Below are positions 24,556 to 32,858 of a DNA stretch of 64,000 bases, in pieces (within the stretch, counting starts at the first letter, position 1; every line of letters begins with the position of its first letter). Source of the DNA: an uncultured Sphaerochaeta sp. (GTDB lineage: Bacteria; Spirochaetota; Spirochaetia; Sphaerochaetales; Sphaerochaetaceae). Made by a program: the position numbers and the translations under genes. The stretch covers positions 992,001 to 1,056,000 of the forward strand of contig NZ_OY762555.1 in the NCBI RefSeq assembly GCF_963666015.1. Reading direction: 5' to 3'. The notes beneath the pieces were generated by a model that was not told where the DNA came from, did not search any database, and saw only the letters and a program-made list of their open reading frames with translations.

Positions 24556-27189
24556 CTAAAAAGGGTACCAAAACATAACCTTTCCTATAAAACGTGAATA
24601 GAGACTGGCTGCGAGTAGTGACACAATGAGAGCCAATACGATGAAATCCACCGATTTTAGTTTTCGTTGCATGTACCAGGTTCGGCTCTTTGAACGAGCA
24701 AACCCTCTAAGAACCATGGCATTGGTGATAACATCGATCCGGTCAAGACTGCTGAAAACCAAGGGAGTGATCACACGCCCGAGTGAAGATAGTCGTTTCT
24801 TAAGAGGTGTCTGGGAAGAGAAGTCAACGCCCCTTGCCATCTGCGCATGCAGAATATGCATATAGCTCTTTGTCACCTCAGGGAGATACCTCAGTGCAAG
24901 TGCAACTGCGTAGCTGATACGATAAGAGATTCCCAATCGATTCAATGAAGAAGCAAACTGAGAGGGATGGGTGATGCTGACAAAGAGTAAAGCCATTGGG
25001 AAGATGGAGAAATATTTCAGACAGACCACCACCAGGTAGAACAAGGTTTCCGCACTCAGGGAATACCTGGCATGCTCAGGGCCAAGGATGATAGTTCTGC
25101 TGCCGAGATACCGTGTGCCTTGATCAGGAGAAAAGAGATAGATAAACATTGCATTGAGGGCAATGACCGTCAACATACCTATGATGTAGGGAGAGAACTT
25201 GCGAAGGGGAATCTTTGTCAGGGAGAGCAAGGAGAATGAAATAATCGTGCTTACCATAAGGAACCGTATGTCGAACGTGGTAAGGCAGAATACAATCCAC
25301 GTCAGGAAAAGGATAAACTTTGTAACACCATTGAGACGGTGCAAAGGGGAATCCGTTTCCTCATAGGTAAGGGCAAACCCAAACTTTCTCCCCTCCTTCT
25401 TGGCTCGTTCGACCCTCTTCCGTTTCGGTTTCATTGCAGAGAGGGGTTTCTCCAAGGCAGGAATTTGGGAAAGCTTGGTCACTCGTGAACGGGTCTGTTG
25501 TTCTGTACGGACAAACGTATCGATGAATGAAGAGACATCGTCAACACCACACCGTTTTGCAAGCAAGGAAAGACTGGTCTCCTTTAGGTTTGCCTTGTGG
25601 AGCACTTCTTCATCGGCAAAGACTTCACTGGTTGGCTTATCACAGAGCAGATGTCCATCATGCAACACCAAGGAACGCCCGGTATATTCGAGAGCGAGGT
25701 GCATATCATGGGTGATAAAGAGGATGGTCAGACCGGTCTTCCTATTCAGTTCTGAGAGAAACTCCATCAATGCAGTATACCTCTGGTAGTCCTGCCCACT
25801 GGTTGGCTCGTCAAGGATGAGCAGCTTTGGATTAGTCACAAGGATGGAGGCAATGGTCACCCGCTTCTTCTGTCCGTAGCTGAGTGCTGAAATGGGCCAG
25901 TGGTGGTAAGGACGTAATGCACAGAGCCCAAGCACGTCCATAACACGGTCCTTGATCTGTTCTTCCCCATAGCCTTGTTGCCTGAGTGCAAAGGCAACCT
26001 CATCATAAACAAGGTCACAGCTAATCATATGGTTCGGATTCTGCATAACAAACCCGATCCTTGTGGAACGTTGGCTGGCTGAGTAGGCATCCAGCAAGGT
26101 TCCTTCATACCGGATATGTCCGGTATCCTGCCTAAGTACTCCCATAAGGATCTGTGCGAGAGTGGACTTCCCTGCCCCATTGTTCCCCAGGATGCTGACC
26201 ATCTCCCCTACATGAATGGTCACACTAACATCCGCCAACGCTGTCTTCAGTCCATCATACGAATAGCTGAGGTGTTCCAGTTCCAGCTGGACAGGGCTCT
26301 CCTGCAATGGGGGTGAGCTGTGTTGTTTTTGATGCCATGCCTTTACGCTGTCCTTGCATTGTTCGAGAGATATGGATTCCAAGCTGCTTACATCTCCGAG
26401 TGTTGAGAAGTCACATCCTGCCATTCGCAAAGCCGCCAGATACAAGGGATCGCGCAAACCTAACTTGCTCAACAAGGCTGTTCCCAGCAGTGCCTGTGGG
26501 GTGGTGTCGGCAACCAAAGAACCTTCCTGCATAACCAGGATTCGGTCGACAGGATAGGAAAGCACATCCTCAAGCCGGTGCTCTATGATCAAGACAGTCT
26601 TTCCAGTCTCCCTGGAAAGCTGATCGATAAGACCCATTGCCTTCAATCCGGTAGCTGGGTCGAGGTTGGCAAGTGGCTCATCAAAGAGCAGAACCTCCAC
26701 ATCATCCACCAATACACCGGCAAGAGAAACCCGTTGTTTCTGTCCTCCTGAAATTTCCTGTGGACTCTGCTGCAAGAAATCCTGCATCCCAACCACCCCA
26801 GCCATTTTGGACACCAGACTTTCCATTTTCTTGCGTTCCATGCACTGGTTTTCCAAGGAAAATGCAATATCCTCAGCGACAGTCAATCCTACAAATTGTG
26901 CATCAGTATCCTGAAGCACCGTGCCCACCTTCTTGTTCACTGCGTAGATGTCACCATCTTCAAGGTTCATTGAACAGATGGATGCGGATCCCTCAATGAT
27001 ACCAGTGAAGGAGTGTGGGATAAGCGCATTGATGCAGTACCCCAGGGTACTTTTACCACTGCCAGAAGGTCCCACGATCAAGACTTTCTCTCCCCCAAAA
27101 ACGGTGAGATTGATATGCTTAAGCGTGGGTTCCGTCTGACCTTGGTATGTAAAACTGAAATCCTTGAAAACAATCTGAGGTGCTTGCAT
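24556..27189 (-). CDS. ECF transporter module, EcfA-EcfA'-EcfT fused in one protein
   Basis: 877 residues holding three modules. ATPase one: Walker A GPSGSGKSTLG near 41, signature SGGQKQRVSL near 147, Walker B VLLFDEPLANLDP near 168. ATPase two: GNNGAGKSTLAQ near 336, SYGQKKRVTI near 440, LLILDEPTSGQD near 461. A basic linker (about 570-610) leads to an EcfT-like membrane part with about five helices and a coupling-helix motif ending QMARGVDFS. EcfA, EcfA' and EcfT are normally two or three separate proteins; full fusion is unusual. It is the last gene of the cobamide operon, 36 bp after the S component. No good ribosome site lies right before the ATG (AAGGAG is about 35 bp away), so translation may depend on coupling. 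Confidence 0.9.
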   Translation of the reverse strand: MQAPQIVFKDFSFTYQGQTEPTLKHINLTVFGGEKVLIVGPSGSGKSTLGYCINALIPHSFTGIIEGSASICSMNLEDGDIYAVNKKVGTVLQDTDAQFVGLTVAEDIAFSLENQCMERKKMESLVSKMAGVVGMQDFLQQSPQEISGGQKQRVSLAGVLVDDVEVLLFDEPLANLDPATGLKAMGLIDQLSRETGKTVLIIEHRLEDVLSYPVDRILVMQEGSLVADTTPQALLGTALLSKLGLRDPLYLAALRMAGCDFSTLGDVSSLESISLEQCKDSVKAWHQKQHSSPPLQESPVQLELEHLSYSYDGLKTALADVSVTIHVGEMVSILGNNGAGKSTLAQILMGVLRQDTGHIRYEGTLLDAYSASQRSTRIGFVMQNPNHMISCDLVYDEVAFALRQQGYGEEQIKDRVMDVLGLCALRPYHHWPISALSYGQKKRVTIASILVTNPKLLILDEPTSGQDYQRYTALMEFLSELNRKTGLTILFITHDMHLALEYTGRSLVLHDGHLLCDKPTSEVFADEEVLHKANLKETSLSLLAKRCGVDDVSSFIDTFVRTEQQTRSRVTKLSQIPALEKPLSAMKPKRKRVERAKKEGRKFGFALTYEETDSPLHRLNGVTKFILFLTWIVFCLTTFDIRFLMVSTIISFSLLSLTKIPLRKFSPYIIGMLTVIALNAMFIYLFSPDQGTRYLGSRTIILGPEHARYSLSAETLFYLVVVCLKYFSIFPMALLFVSITHPSQFASSLNRLGISYRISYAVALALRYLPEVTKSYMHILHAQMARGVDFSSQTPLKKRLSSLGRVITPLVFSSLDRIDVITNAMVLRGFARSKSRTWYMQRKLKSVDFIVLALIVSLLAASLYSRFIGKVMFWYPF

Positions 27190-27225
27190 GTACCAGTCTG
27201 CAGTACAAGCTGCAGTTATTCTCCT

Positions 27226-27792
27226 TTAAGCTTCTTCGTCCCTAGCAAGTCCTTCTCTGCTCTTGTTGCGTTTCACAACCAACAGCAGCAAGAGAGTACC
27301 AAGAATGGCGATGACAACCGTATTGGAGAAGGCAATGATCAATTGCTGGGTGATAACCTTGTCCATCGGCTCAGCAAAGAAGAGGAAATCAAGCAGTGCG
27401 CTAATCATGTAGCCGATGAAATTTCCCAGGAAAGCGAGAAGGATGAACAAACCGATTGAGGAACGGGGTAGTTCTCCTTTTTCAACACACTTCTTGCTCA
27501 TAGCAGGAAACAGTCCGATCGCAATTCCCACAATACCACTACCAAGCATCCACGTAGGCCAAACACCCCATCCTGCAAACAGGTCGGTCAGCCAGTGTCC
27601 CAGGAATCCTACCAAGAAACCCACGATTGGCCCAAAGATAGCTGCAAACAAGGCGAGAATAGCCATGGCAGGCTTGATGGTGGTGTTGGCGAAGACGGGA
27701 ATACTGACCAGGCCCCCCACTCCATAGAGAGCTGCACCGATGGCAATGATCACGACAATGCGTACCGGTTGCATTCCTTTGTTTTGTTCCAT
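27226..27792 (-). CDS. ECF transporter S component, UPF0397 family
   Basis: 188 residues with about five or six membrane helices. The stretches [20 protein letters not shown] and [20 protein letters not shown] (residues about 25-70) match the UPF0397 pattern (annotated in databases as ECF-type riboflavin transporter substrate-binding). It is the specificity subunit for the fused energy-coupling protein that follows. Whether the ligand is riboflavin is not established for this family. Its location after cob genes and a SAM-hydrolysing enzyme raises a cobamide precursor or a nucleoside as alternatives. GGAGGT before ATG 27792 fixes the start. Confidence 0.88.
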   Translation of the reverse strand: MEQNKGMQPVRIVVIIAIGAALYGVGGLVSIPVFANTTIKPAMAILALFAAIFGPIVGFLVGFLGHWLTDLFAGWGVWPTWMLGSGIVGIAIGLFPAMSKKCVEKGELPRSSIGLFILLAFLGNFIGYMISALLDFLFFAEPMDKVITQQLIIAFSNTVVIAILGTLLLLLVVKRNKSREGLARDEEA

Positions 27793-27822
27793 ATTTGTTA
27801 CCTCCTTACGGGCAATTACCAA

Positions 27823-28707
27823 TCATTCTATCATCGAAAAACTGATTTTCCATCCCTCGCCTGTACCAATTCCGTAGGTTGATGCGAAATTCCCCTGATT
27901 TAGGGCAACTGCAAGATTGAGGAGGCTGTTGATGTAGATAAGAGGCTCACCCTTCCCCACTTCTGTGAAGGACTTGCAAATCGGAAGCTTGTACCCATAG
28001 ACGATACGGCCATTGCAGGAGATGGTTGTCTGCAGGAAATCCCCGTTGCCCAGAGAAAGCTCATCCAAAAAGTCAGCACTGATATTGGTCCAGAGCGAAC
28101 CATAGCGGGTATCCAGGATATCCACTGATCCTACAAGGGAGGATCCTTCAATTCTGGAACGTTCCATTTTCAGTTTGACGGTTCTTGGAACCAATGGACC
28201 TATTCCCTCATAGTCCAGATCACCGGAGGCCAAACGTGCCCCGGTATATGCATATACATCCCTTCCATGGAATGTGTGGCTTTTCTGGCTGCCTGAGAGA
28301 CGATGGGTATCGACATTGATCATCCTCACCTCCAGAATCCCGATGCTGTCTGCCACATGGGTCAGTGTTCCGTTGTCAGGGGTGACGATCAGATGGCCAC
28401 TTTCCGTTAGAGCTACAACACTTTTCCGGTCTGAACCCACTCCAGGATCGACAACACAGACAAAGACTGTTCCCTTGGCCCAATAGGGAAGTGCTTGTAC
28501 TAGGCGGTAGGAGGCCTCCCAGATATTGAATTGAGGAATTTCATGGGTAAGGTCCTCCAATCTTAGGAGATTGGACACCCCATTGGCCACCCCATGCATG
28601 GCACTTACTGCTCCGTCGGACATGCCGAAATCACTGAGAAATACAACTGTCTTCCGATCTTTCCAAGCCTGTAAGGCTACCAAGCTATCGCGCAGTTTCC
28701 TTTTCAT
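27823..28707 (-). CDS. SAM hydroxide adenosyltransferase (DUF62 family)
   Basis: 294 residues with the DUF62 signatures: FLSDFGMSDGAVSAMHGV near 24-41, VFVCVVDPGVGSDRKSV near 82-98, and FHGRDVYAYTGARLASG near 145-161. Enzymes of this family (related to fluorinases) split S-adenosylmethionine with water to adenosine and methionine. The reason bacteria carry it is unclear. Here it sits between thrH plus a small membrane gene and an ECF importer, in a cobamide operon. AGGAGA lies before ATG 28707; the small upstream gene overlaps its start by 23 bp. Confidence 0.9.
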   Translation of the reverse strand: MKRKLRDSLVALQAWKDRKTVVFLSDFGMSDGAVSAMHGVANGVSNLLRLEDLTHEIPQFNIWEASYRLVQALPYWAKGTVFVCVVDPGVGSDRKSVVALTESGHLIVTPDNGTLTHVADSIGILEVRMINVDTHRLSGSQKSHTFHGRDVYAYTGARLASGDLDYEGIGPLVPRTVKLKMERSRIEGSSLVGSVDILDTRYGSLWTNISADFLDELSLGNGDFLQTTISCNGRIVYGYKLPICKSFTEVGKGEPLIYINSLLNLAVALNQGNFASTYGIGTGEGWKISFSMIE

Positions 28708-28909
28708 GCTGTCTCTCCTGCTTCTCTCGCAATTGGCGGTCAAAAATCATTGCATACCTGATCAACAGTACAGAGAGTACCATCAAGACCAATGCTAGCA
28801 TGACCACAAGGATAACAGAAGGCTTGTAGGCGATTGCAAGCAAAGAAAAGCCTACGAGCAGGGAAAGAACGAGAACGATAATGGAAGGAGTCAGCCTACC
28901 CTGTTTCAT
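28685..28909 (-). CDS. Small two-helix membrane protein
   Basis: Seventy-four residues: two hydrophobic helices (about 9-27 and 30-51) and a charged C-terminal tail (DRQLREKQERQHEKE). I do not recognise the family. It looks real because its ATG overlaps the thrH stop (TGATG), a classic coupling arrangement, and its end overlaps the next gene by 23 bp. It has no promoter of its own. A role in the neighbouring membrane transporter is possible but only inferred. Confidence 0.6.
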   Translation of the reverse strand: MKQGRLTPSIIVLVLSLLVGFSLLAIAYKPSVILVVMLALVLMVLSVLLIRYAMIFDRQLREKQERQHEKETAR

Positions 28910-29511
28910 CAGTCCAAGAACTCCTTGATGATCTCCAGGAACTCATCATAGGTCTCGGCTATCTGCAGATGGGGATATTGCTCCAGTATATTCTTGGGGG
29001 CACGGAACAAGCAACCACCATCCGCTTCCTGGATCATGGTAAGATCGTTGTAGGAATCTCCAGCCGCAAAGGTTCGGTAATTGAGAGCCTTCAACGCTTG
29101 GATGGCTTTCTTCTTGCCGTCATGTAGGCGCATCCTGTGTCGGGTAATGCGGTTATCTCCATCAACTTCCAGGCTATTACACCAGATGGTAGGCCAATTA
29201 AGCTGACGCATAAGAGGATTGGCAAACTCGCTGAAGGTATCGCTGAGAATGACAACCTGGGTCATCGATCGCAGCGAATCGAGAAAGGAGAGTGCTCCTT
29301 CCATGGGACCCATCTGGGCGATGACATCCTGGATATCCTTCAGCTTCAAATTATGTTCCTCAAGGATCCTAATCCGTCCAGCCATCAGCTTGTCATAATC
29401 CGGCTCATCGCGGGTGGTAATCTTCAGCTCCTCGATACCTGTTCGCTCTGCTACGTTGATCCAAATCTCCGGTACCAAGACCCCTTCCATATCAAGACAC
29501 ACAATATCCAT
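28909..29511 (-). CDS. thrH: ThrH: phosphoserine phosphatase/homoserine phosphotransferase (HAD)
   Basis: 200 residues. HAD motif I is written LDMEGVLVPE rather than DxDxT, as in ThrH; motif II is ILSDTF near 94; the last motif is AGDSYNDLTM near 152. ThrH proteins have phosphoserine phosphatase activity and can phosphorylate homoserine. In this operon the cobamide pathway lacks its usual phosphatase CobC, so a phosphatase role on alpha-ribazole phosphate or cobamide 5'-phosphate is a tempting alternative. GGGAGGT precedes the ATG. Confidence 0.9.
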   Translation of the reverse strand: MDIVCLDMEGVLVPEIWINVAERTGIEELKITTRDEPDYDKLMAGRIRILEEHNLKLKDIQDVIAQMGPMEGALSFLDSLRSMTQVVILSDTFSEFANPLMRQLNWPTIWCNSLEVDGDNRITRHRMRLHDGKKKAIQALKALNYRTFAAGDSYNDLTMIQEADGGCLFRAPKNILEQYPHLQIAETYDEFLEIIKEFLD

Positions 29512-29541
29512 CCGCTACCTCCCAGATTGTACCACCTAGTA

Positions 29542-30300
29542 TTACCGAGGGAGGGCCACCGATGCAAGAGGGAGAAGAAATCCAAGCATGGCAGCAGTCT
29601 CAGTGAGCACCTCCACAGCACCCAGTACATCGCCGGTTACCCCTCCAAGTCGCTTTTTGCTGACCAGCATCAGGAAGAAACAAACGAGGAGTGTAGCAAG
29701 GAACGAAGATACAGCATTCAACGCATACTCACTCGAAAAAATAAACAACAGGGCTAGAGCGATTATTATCTGCAGGAGAGGAAGGACAAGATGGTAAGGT
29801 TTTGCTGCACGTACCAGGCGGGAGGCTGTCCCCTCTCCTTCCCTTGCATAGTTCATCAAGGAGGCTGCTATGACCTGGTTCAGTCTTCCTAGAACCGGTA
29901 CCAGCATCAATGCCAAAGGAATATCGGCGAGTTGCTGCAAGGCAGCGTATTGTATCAAGAGCACACAGAACAGGGTAATCAGGGCAAAGGCTCCGCTGTG
30001 GCTGTCCTTCATGATGGCCAAGCTACGTTCCTTGTCCCATCCTCCTCCAAGCCCATCTGCAAAGTCACAGAGTCCATCGAGGTGGAAGCCCCGTGAAAGG
30101 TAGGCAGAGAGTGCAATAATGAGCGCTGAGCGAATCTGGGGTGAAAAAGGAAGCAGGGAGACCGCTACGAAGAAAAGACCAAAGAGAACCCCGATAAAAG
30201 GGAACCAAAACAGTATTCTTTGCTCCTTCTCCAAGGCCCGATAAGGAAGAGGGAACCGTGTAAGCGTACGCAGGGCACCACCAAGACCGAGTGTGATCAC
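29542..30300 (-). CDS. cobS: Adenosylcobinamide-GDP ribazoletransferase
   Basis: 252 residues, about seven membrane segments, with the CobS signature HLDGLCDFADGLGGG near 73-87 and MKDSHSGAFAL near 97-107 (Asp-rich metal site). It joins adenosylcobinamide-GDP and alpha-ribazole (phosphate), the final coupling of the nucleotide loop, at the membrane. The start is GTG 30300, overlapping the cobU stop by 4 bp with AAGGGA upstream. It is followed 30 bp later by thrH. Confidence 0.94.
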   Translation of the reverse strand: MITLGLGGALRTLTRFPLPYRALEKEQRILFWFPFIGVLFGLFFVAVSLLPFSPQIRSALIIALSAYLSRGFHLDGLCDFADGLGGGWDKERSLAIMKDSHSGAFALITLFCVLLIQYAALQQLADIPLALMLVPVLGRLNQVIAASLMNYAREGEGTASRLVRAAKPYHLVLPLLQIIIALALLFIFSSEYALNAVSSFLATLLVCFFLMLVSKKRLGGVTGDVLGAVEVLTETAAMLGFLLPLASVALPR

Positions 30301-30944
30301 AAGACTTTTCCCTTAAGGGCAAGGGGTAGGCCTGCAACCATCAAAATTACATTTGTGGAAATCTCTGCTAGGTCCTGATTCATCCATCCACTCAGGTCCC
30401 TGAAGGAACGACTCTCTGCATCTGCAGGAATAAGCCCAAGGCCTGTTTCATTGGTAATAAGGAGAATCTCACAAGGGGGGTGCTTGAGAACCTCATAGAG
30501 AGCATCTTCCTCAGGAAATCTTTCCTCGGGAATTCCTTTATGATAAAGCAGGTTTCCCAACCAAACAGTAAGACAGTCAACAATACATACCTCGACTGAT
30601 GGGGGAAGATCCTGTATGGCTTTCGCTAGGTCAAGGGGTTCCTCAACGGTAATAAATCGATCAGCGCGATCCTTCTGATGTGCAGCAATCCGTGCCTTCA
30701 TCTCCTCATCAATCGGTTCAGCGGTAGCAATATAGGCGCGTGACTGGGTACCGTCACATACTCCCAGGGCATAATCCTGGGCATAGGAACTCTTTCCACT
30801 TCTTCCTCCGCCGATTACCAGTGTAACCCCACTCTTGATCTTTGTGTGGATTCTCATGGACCCGGCGGTGGAGACCATCGTGCCTTTTGCAGGCCTAAGC
30901 GGATATCCCTTTACAAGAGTCTTCTTCATGTCAATGGTTGCCAT
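30297..30944 (-). CDS. cobU: Adenosylcobinamide kinase/guanylyltransferase
   Basis: 215 residues. P-loop VIGGGRSGKSSYAQ near 44-57; the guanylylated-His region is AYIATAEPIDEEMKARIAAHQ in parts (about 70-90), then VDCLTVWLGNL near 121. CobU phosphorylates adenosylcobinamide and then adds GMP to give AdoCbi-GDP. The N-terminal 30 residues precede the usual family start, but a perfect GGGAGGT six bases before ATG 30944 supports the long form. It overlaps the end of cbiR by 14 bp. Confidence 0.94.
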   Translation of the reverse strand: MATIDMKKTLVKGYPLRPAKGTMVSTAGSMRIHTKIKSGVTLVIGGGRSGKSSYAQDYALGVCDGTQSRAYIATAEPIDEEMKARIAAHQKDRADRFITVEEPLDLAKAIQDLPPSVEVCIVDCLTVWLGNLLYHKGIPEERFPEEDALYEVLKHPPCEILLITNETGLGLIPADAESRSFRDLSGWMNQDLAEISTNVILMVAGLPLALKGKVL

Positions 30945-31755
30945 ATATACCTCCCCAGTCTTTTCCCATCATATCATGGCTTTTCTCCAAGAGGGAGAGG
31001 GAAGCGTTCAACTCTGCCTCAGAAAATACTTCCAAGGTGAGTACCCTCTCTCTGTTGTCTTTTTTGGTTTGTTTGGATAAGGCAGAGAGGAACTGGCGTA
31101 TCTGTGTAGGGTCTCCCTTATCCAGACCCAGATGATCCTTACCGTCATGAACGCCGTGAAGGTGTGCAATGCGGGTTCTTGGTAAGAGCAAGCCCAGATT
31201 ATCCTGCATGGGGTACCCCATCAGCCAGATATGTCCGATATCGAGCGTAACAGAGAGATCATAGCGCTCCACCAGCGGATACACATGCGAGAATGGATAA
31301 CTCAAGGTCTCAACACAAAACATCCTTCGCATAGCCTCATACTTCGATATCATCATCTCAAGACTCATATCAAGACATGTTGTCCAACGCTCTACTTCCT
31401 CGGAGGGCACCGGTCCATAGGACTCTGGGGTGAGGTGCAATACATAACCAAAAGGCTCAAGAGGCTCAGTAAGGGAGATGATCCTCTCAACGGTTCGCAT
31501 GAATCTCGTTCGCTCATCCAGATCGGCTGAACCGGGATAGATATCCAAGGGGAAATGCACGGTGTAGCTTAAACCGTGTGATTCACCCAATCGGGCAAGT
31601 TCCCTGATGGTTTTCTCATCAGGCAGATTGCTCATTTCTTCACTTTCAAAGAGTACCAGCTCAATATCATCCACCTTGTCTGCAAGATACCGCACATTTG
31701 GCAGAATATCATCTGGGATGATGTAGCTTGTTGTTCCAAGTCGCATATGCTTCAT
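30931..31755 (-). CDS. cbiR: CbiR-type cobamide-remodelling phosphodiesterase
   Basis: 274 residues predicted to form an AP-endonuclease-2/xylose-isomerase-like TIM barrel. Likely metal ligands appear at strand ends: YVLHLTPE, FCVETLSYP, VTLDIGHIWL, HLHGVHDGKDHLGL and LTLEVFSE. CbiR, described from Akkermansia muciniphila, hydrolyses cobamides such as pseudocobalamin to cobinamide phosphate so that a different lower ligand can be attached. I assign it from the fold pattern plus its place between cobT and cobU, with which it overlaps (4 and 14 bp). The ATG overlaps the cobT stop (ATGA). Alternative: another sugar-isomerase-like enzyme; the context makes CbiR more likely. Confidence 0.82.
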   Translation of the reverse strand: MKHMRLGTTSYIIPDDILPNVRYLADKVDDIELVLFESEEMSNLPDEKTIRELARLGESHGLSYTVHFPLDIYPGSADLDERTRFMRTVERIISLTEPLEPFGYVLHLTPESYGPVPSEEVERWTTCLDMSLEMMISKYEAMRRMFCVETLSYPFSHVYPLVERYDLSVTLDIGHIWLMGYPMQDNLGLLLPRTRIAHLHGVHDGKDHLGLDKGDPTQIRQFLSALSKQTKKDNRERVLTLEVFSEAELNASLSLLEKSHDMMGKDWGGIYGNH

Positions 31756-32798
31756 ACCAGCCCCATTGACTGTAACAGCTTCGTGCTATCTGTTACCTGC
31801 GCATCAGAGAAGCTGGTCATATCGGTAAGCAGATGGCTAGCCAGACGTACCAGGGGCCAAGCCGCCAATGCGCCGGTCCCCTCCCCGAGTTGCATCTGTA
31901 GGTCCAAAAGAGGCTGGCCACAACCAAGCGCCTCCAGCATTCTTCTATGCCCCTGCATGCCTGATTGATGGCAGGGGATGAGGTATTCATGGATATGCTC
32001 ATCCATGGCCAGTGCTACCAACGCCGCACTGGTTACCACAAACCCATCAAGCAGAATAGGGAGGGAATCCTCAGCTGCTTCCAGCATTCCACCACAGATG
32101 GCAGCAATTTCATACCCTCCAAGATTGCAGAGCACAGTAAGAGGATCTCTCTCGGGATGCAGGACCAAGGCTTGTTCAATGACTGCAATCTTATGTTGAA
32201 GCTCGGCATCACTGAGACCCGATCCTTTTCCTGATATCGCCGAAACTGGAAGATTGGTAAGGGCAGCAGCTACAGCCGAAGCACTGGTGGTATTCCCCAC
32301 CCCCATCTCTCCAAATGCAATCGCCTGAGCCCCTGTCTTTATTGCCACTCTAACCCTATTTCTCCCGGCTTCCATCGCCTGCAGGCATTGCTCACGTTCC
32401 ATAGCAGGTCCTTGCAAGAAATTTCTTGTCCCATACCCAATTTTGCAATCGATGACTGCATCATGTTCAGCAAATGTATGGTTAACCCCAACATCAATTA
32501 CTGAAAGCGTTGCATGGTTCAAGGACGCAAACAAACTGCATGCACCGCCACCGGAGGCAAAATTACAGCACTGCTGATAGGTAATTTGCTGAGGACTATG
32601 GGTTACACCCTCCACCACCACCCCATGGTCGGCTGCAAACAGCAAGAGAGAAAGGGAATCAAGAGGGCCCTCCTTGATAAGCGCCAGTTTGAGCGCAAGG
32701 GATGCGAGTTTCCCGAGACTGTTTGGGGGCATTGCCTTTGCAAGCAACTGGGTTTCATAAACCGCTTGCCGGCTGTAGTCGATTGCTTTGATTGACAT
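31752..32798 (-). CDS. cobT: Nicotinate-nucleotide:dimethylbenzimidazole phosphoribosyltransferase
   Basis: 348 residues with the CobT patterns LLLFAADHGVVVEGV near 64-78, SVIDVGVNH near 112, FGEMGVGNTTSASA near 172-185 and YLIPCHQSGMQGH near 283. The enzyme activates the lower-ligand base to alpha-ribazole phosphate. It is the first gene of the cobamide operon. The ATG at 32798 has no ribosome site but a -10 six bases upstream; there is no room for a cobalamin riboswitch in the 60-bp gap to the divergent gene. Confidence 0.95.
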   Translation of the reverse strand: MSIKAIDYSRQAVYETQLLAKAMPPNSLGKLASLALKLALIKEGPLDSLSLLLFAADHGVVVEGVTHSPQQITYQQCCNFASGGGACSLFASLNHATLSVIDVGVNHTFAEHDAVIDCKIGYGTRNFLQGPAMEREQCLQAMEAGRNRVRVAIKTGAQAIAFGEMGVGNTTSASAVAAALTNLPVSAISGKGSGLSDAELQHKIAVIEQALVLHPERDPLTVLCNLGGYEIAAICGGMLEAAEDSLPILLDGFVVTSAALVALAMDEHIHEYLIPCHQSGMQGHRRMLEALGCGQPLLDLQMQLGEGTGALAAWPLVRLASHLLTDMTSFSDAQVTDSTKLLQSMGLV

Positions 32799-32834
32799 GA
32801 GCTTATTGTAGAGGAGGAAGCTCTGGCGTTACAA
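32799..32834 (-). promoter_or_regulatory. Predicted leaderless promoter of the cobamide operon
   Basis: On the minus strand: TTGTAA (32834-32829), 18-bp spacer, TACAAT (32810-32805), six bases, ATG of cobT at 32798. Confidence 0.6.
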
Positions 32835-32846
32835 GGCAGAAACCGA

Positions 32847-32858
32847 TACAATACGTCT
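32847..32858 (+). promoter_or_regulatory. Predicted leaderless -10 of the DMT transporter gene
   Basis: TACAAT (32847-32852), six bases, ATG at 32859. No ribosome site; the -35 is weak (TGGCGT at 17 bp). Confidence 0.5.

Noticed and set aside
32799..32858. Cobalamin riboswitch before the cob operon
   Set aside because: The gap to the divergent gene is only 60 bp and lacks a B12-box-like sequence.
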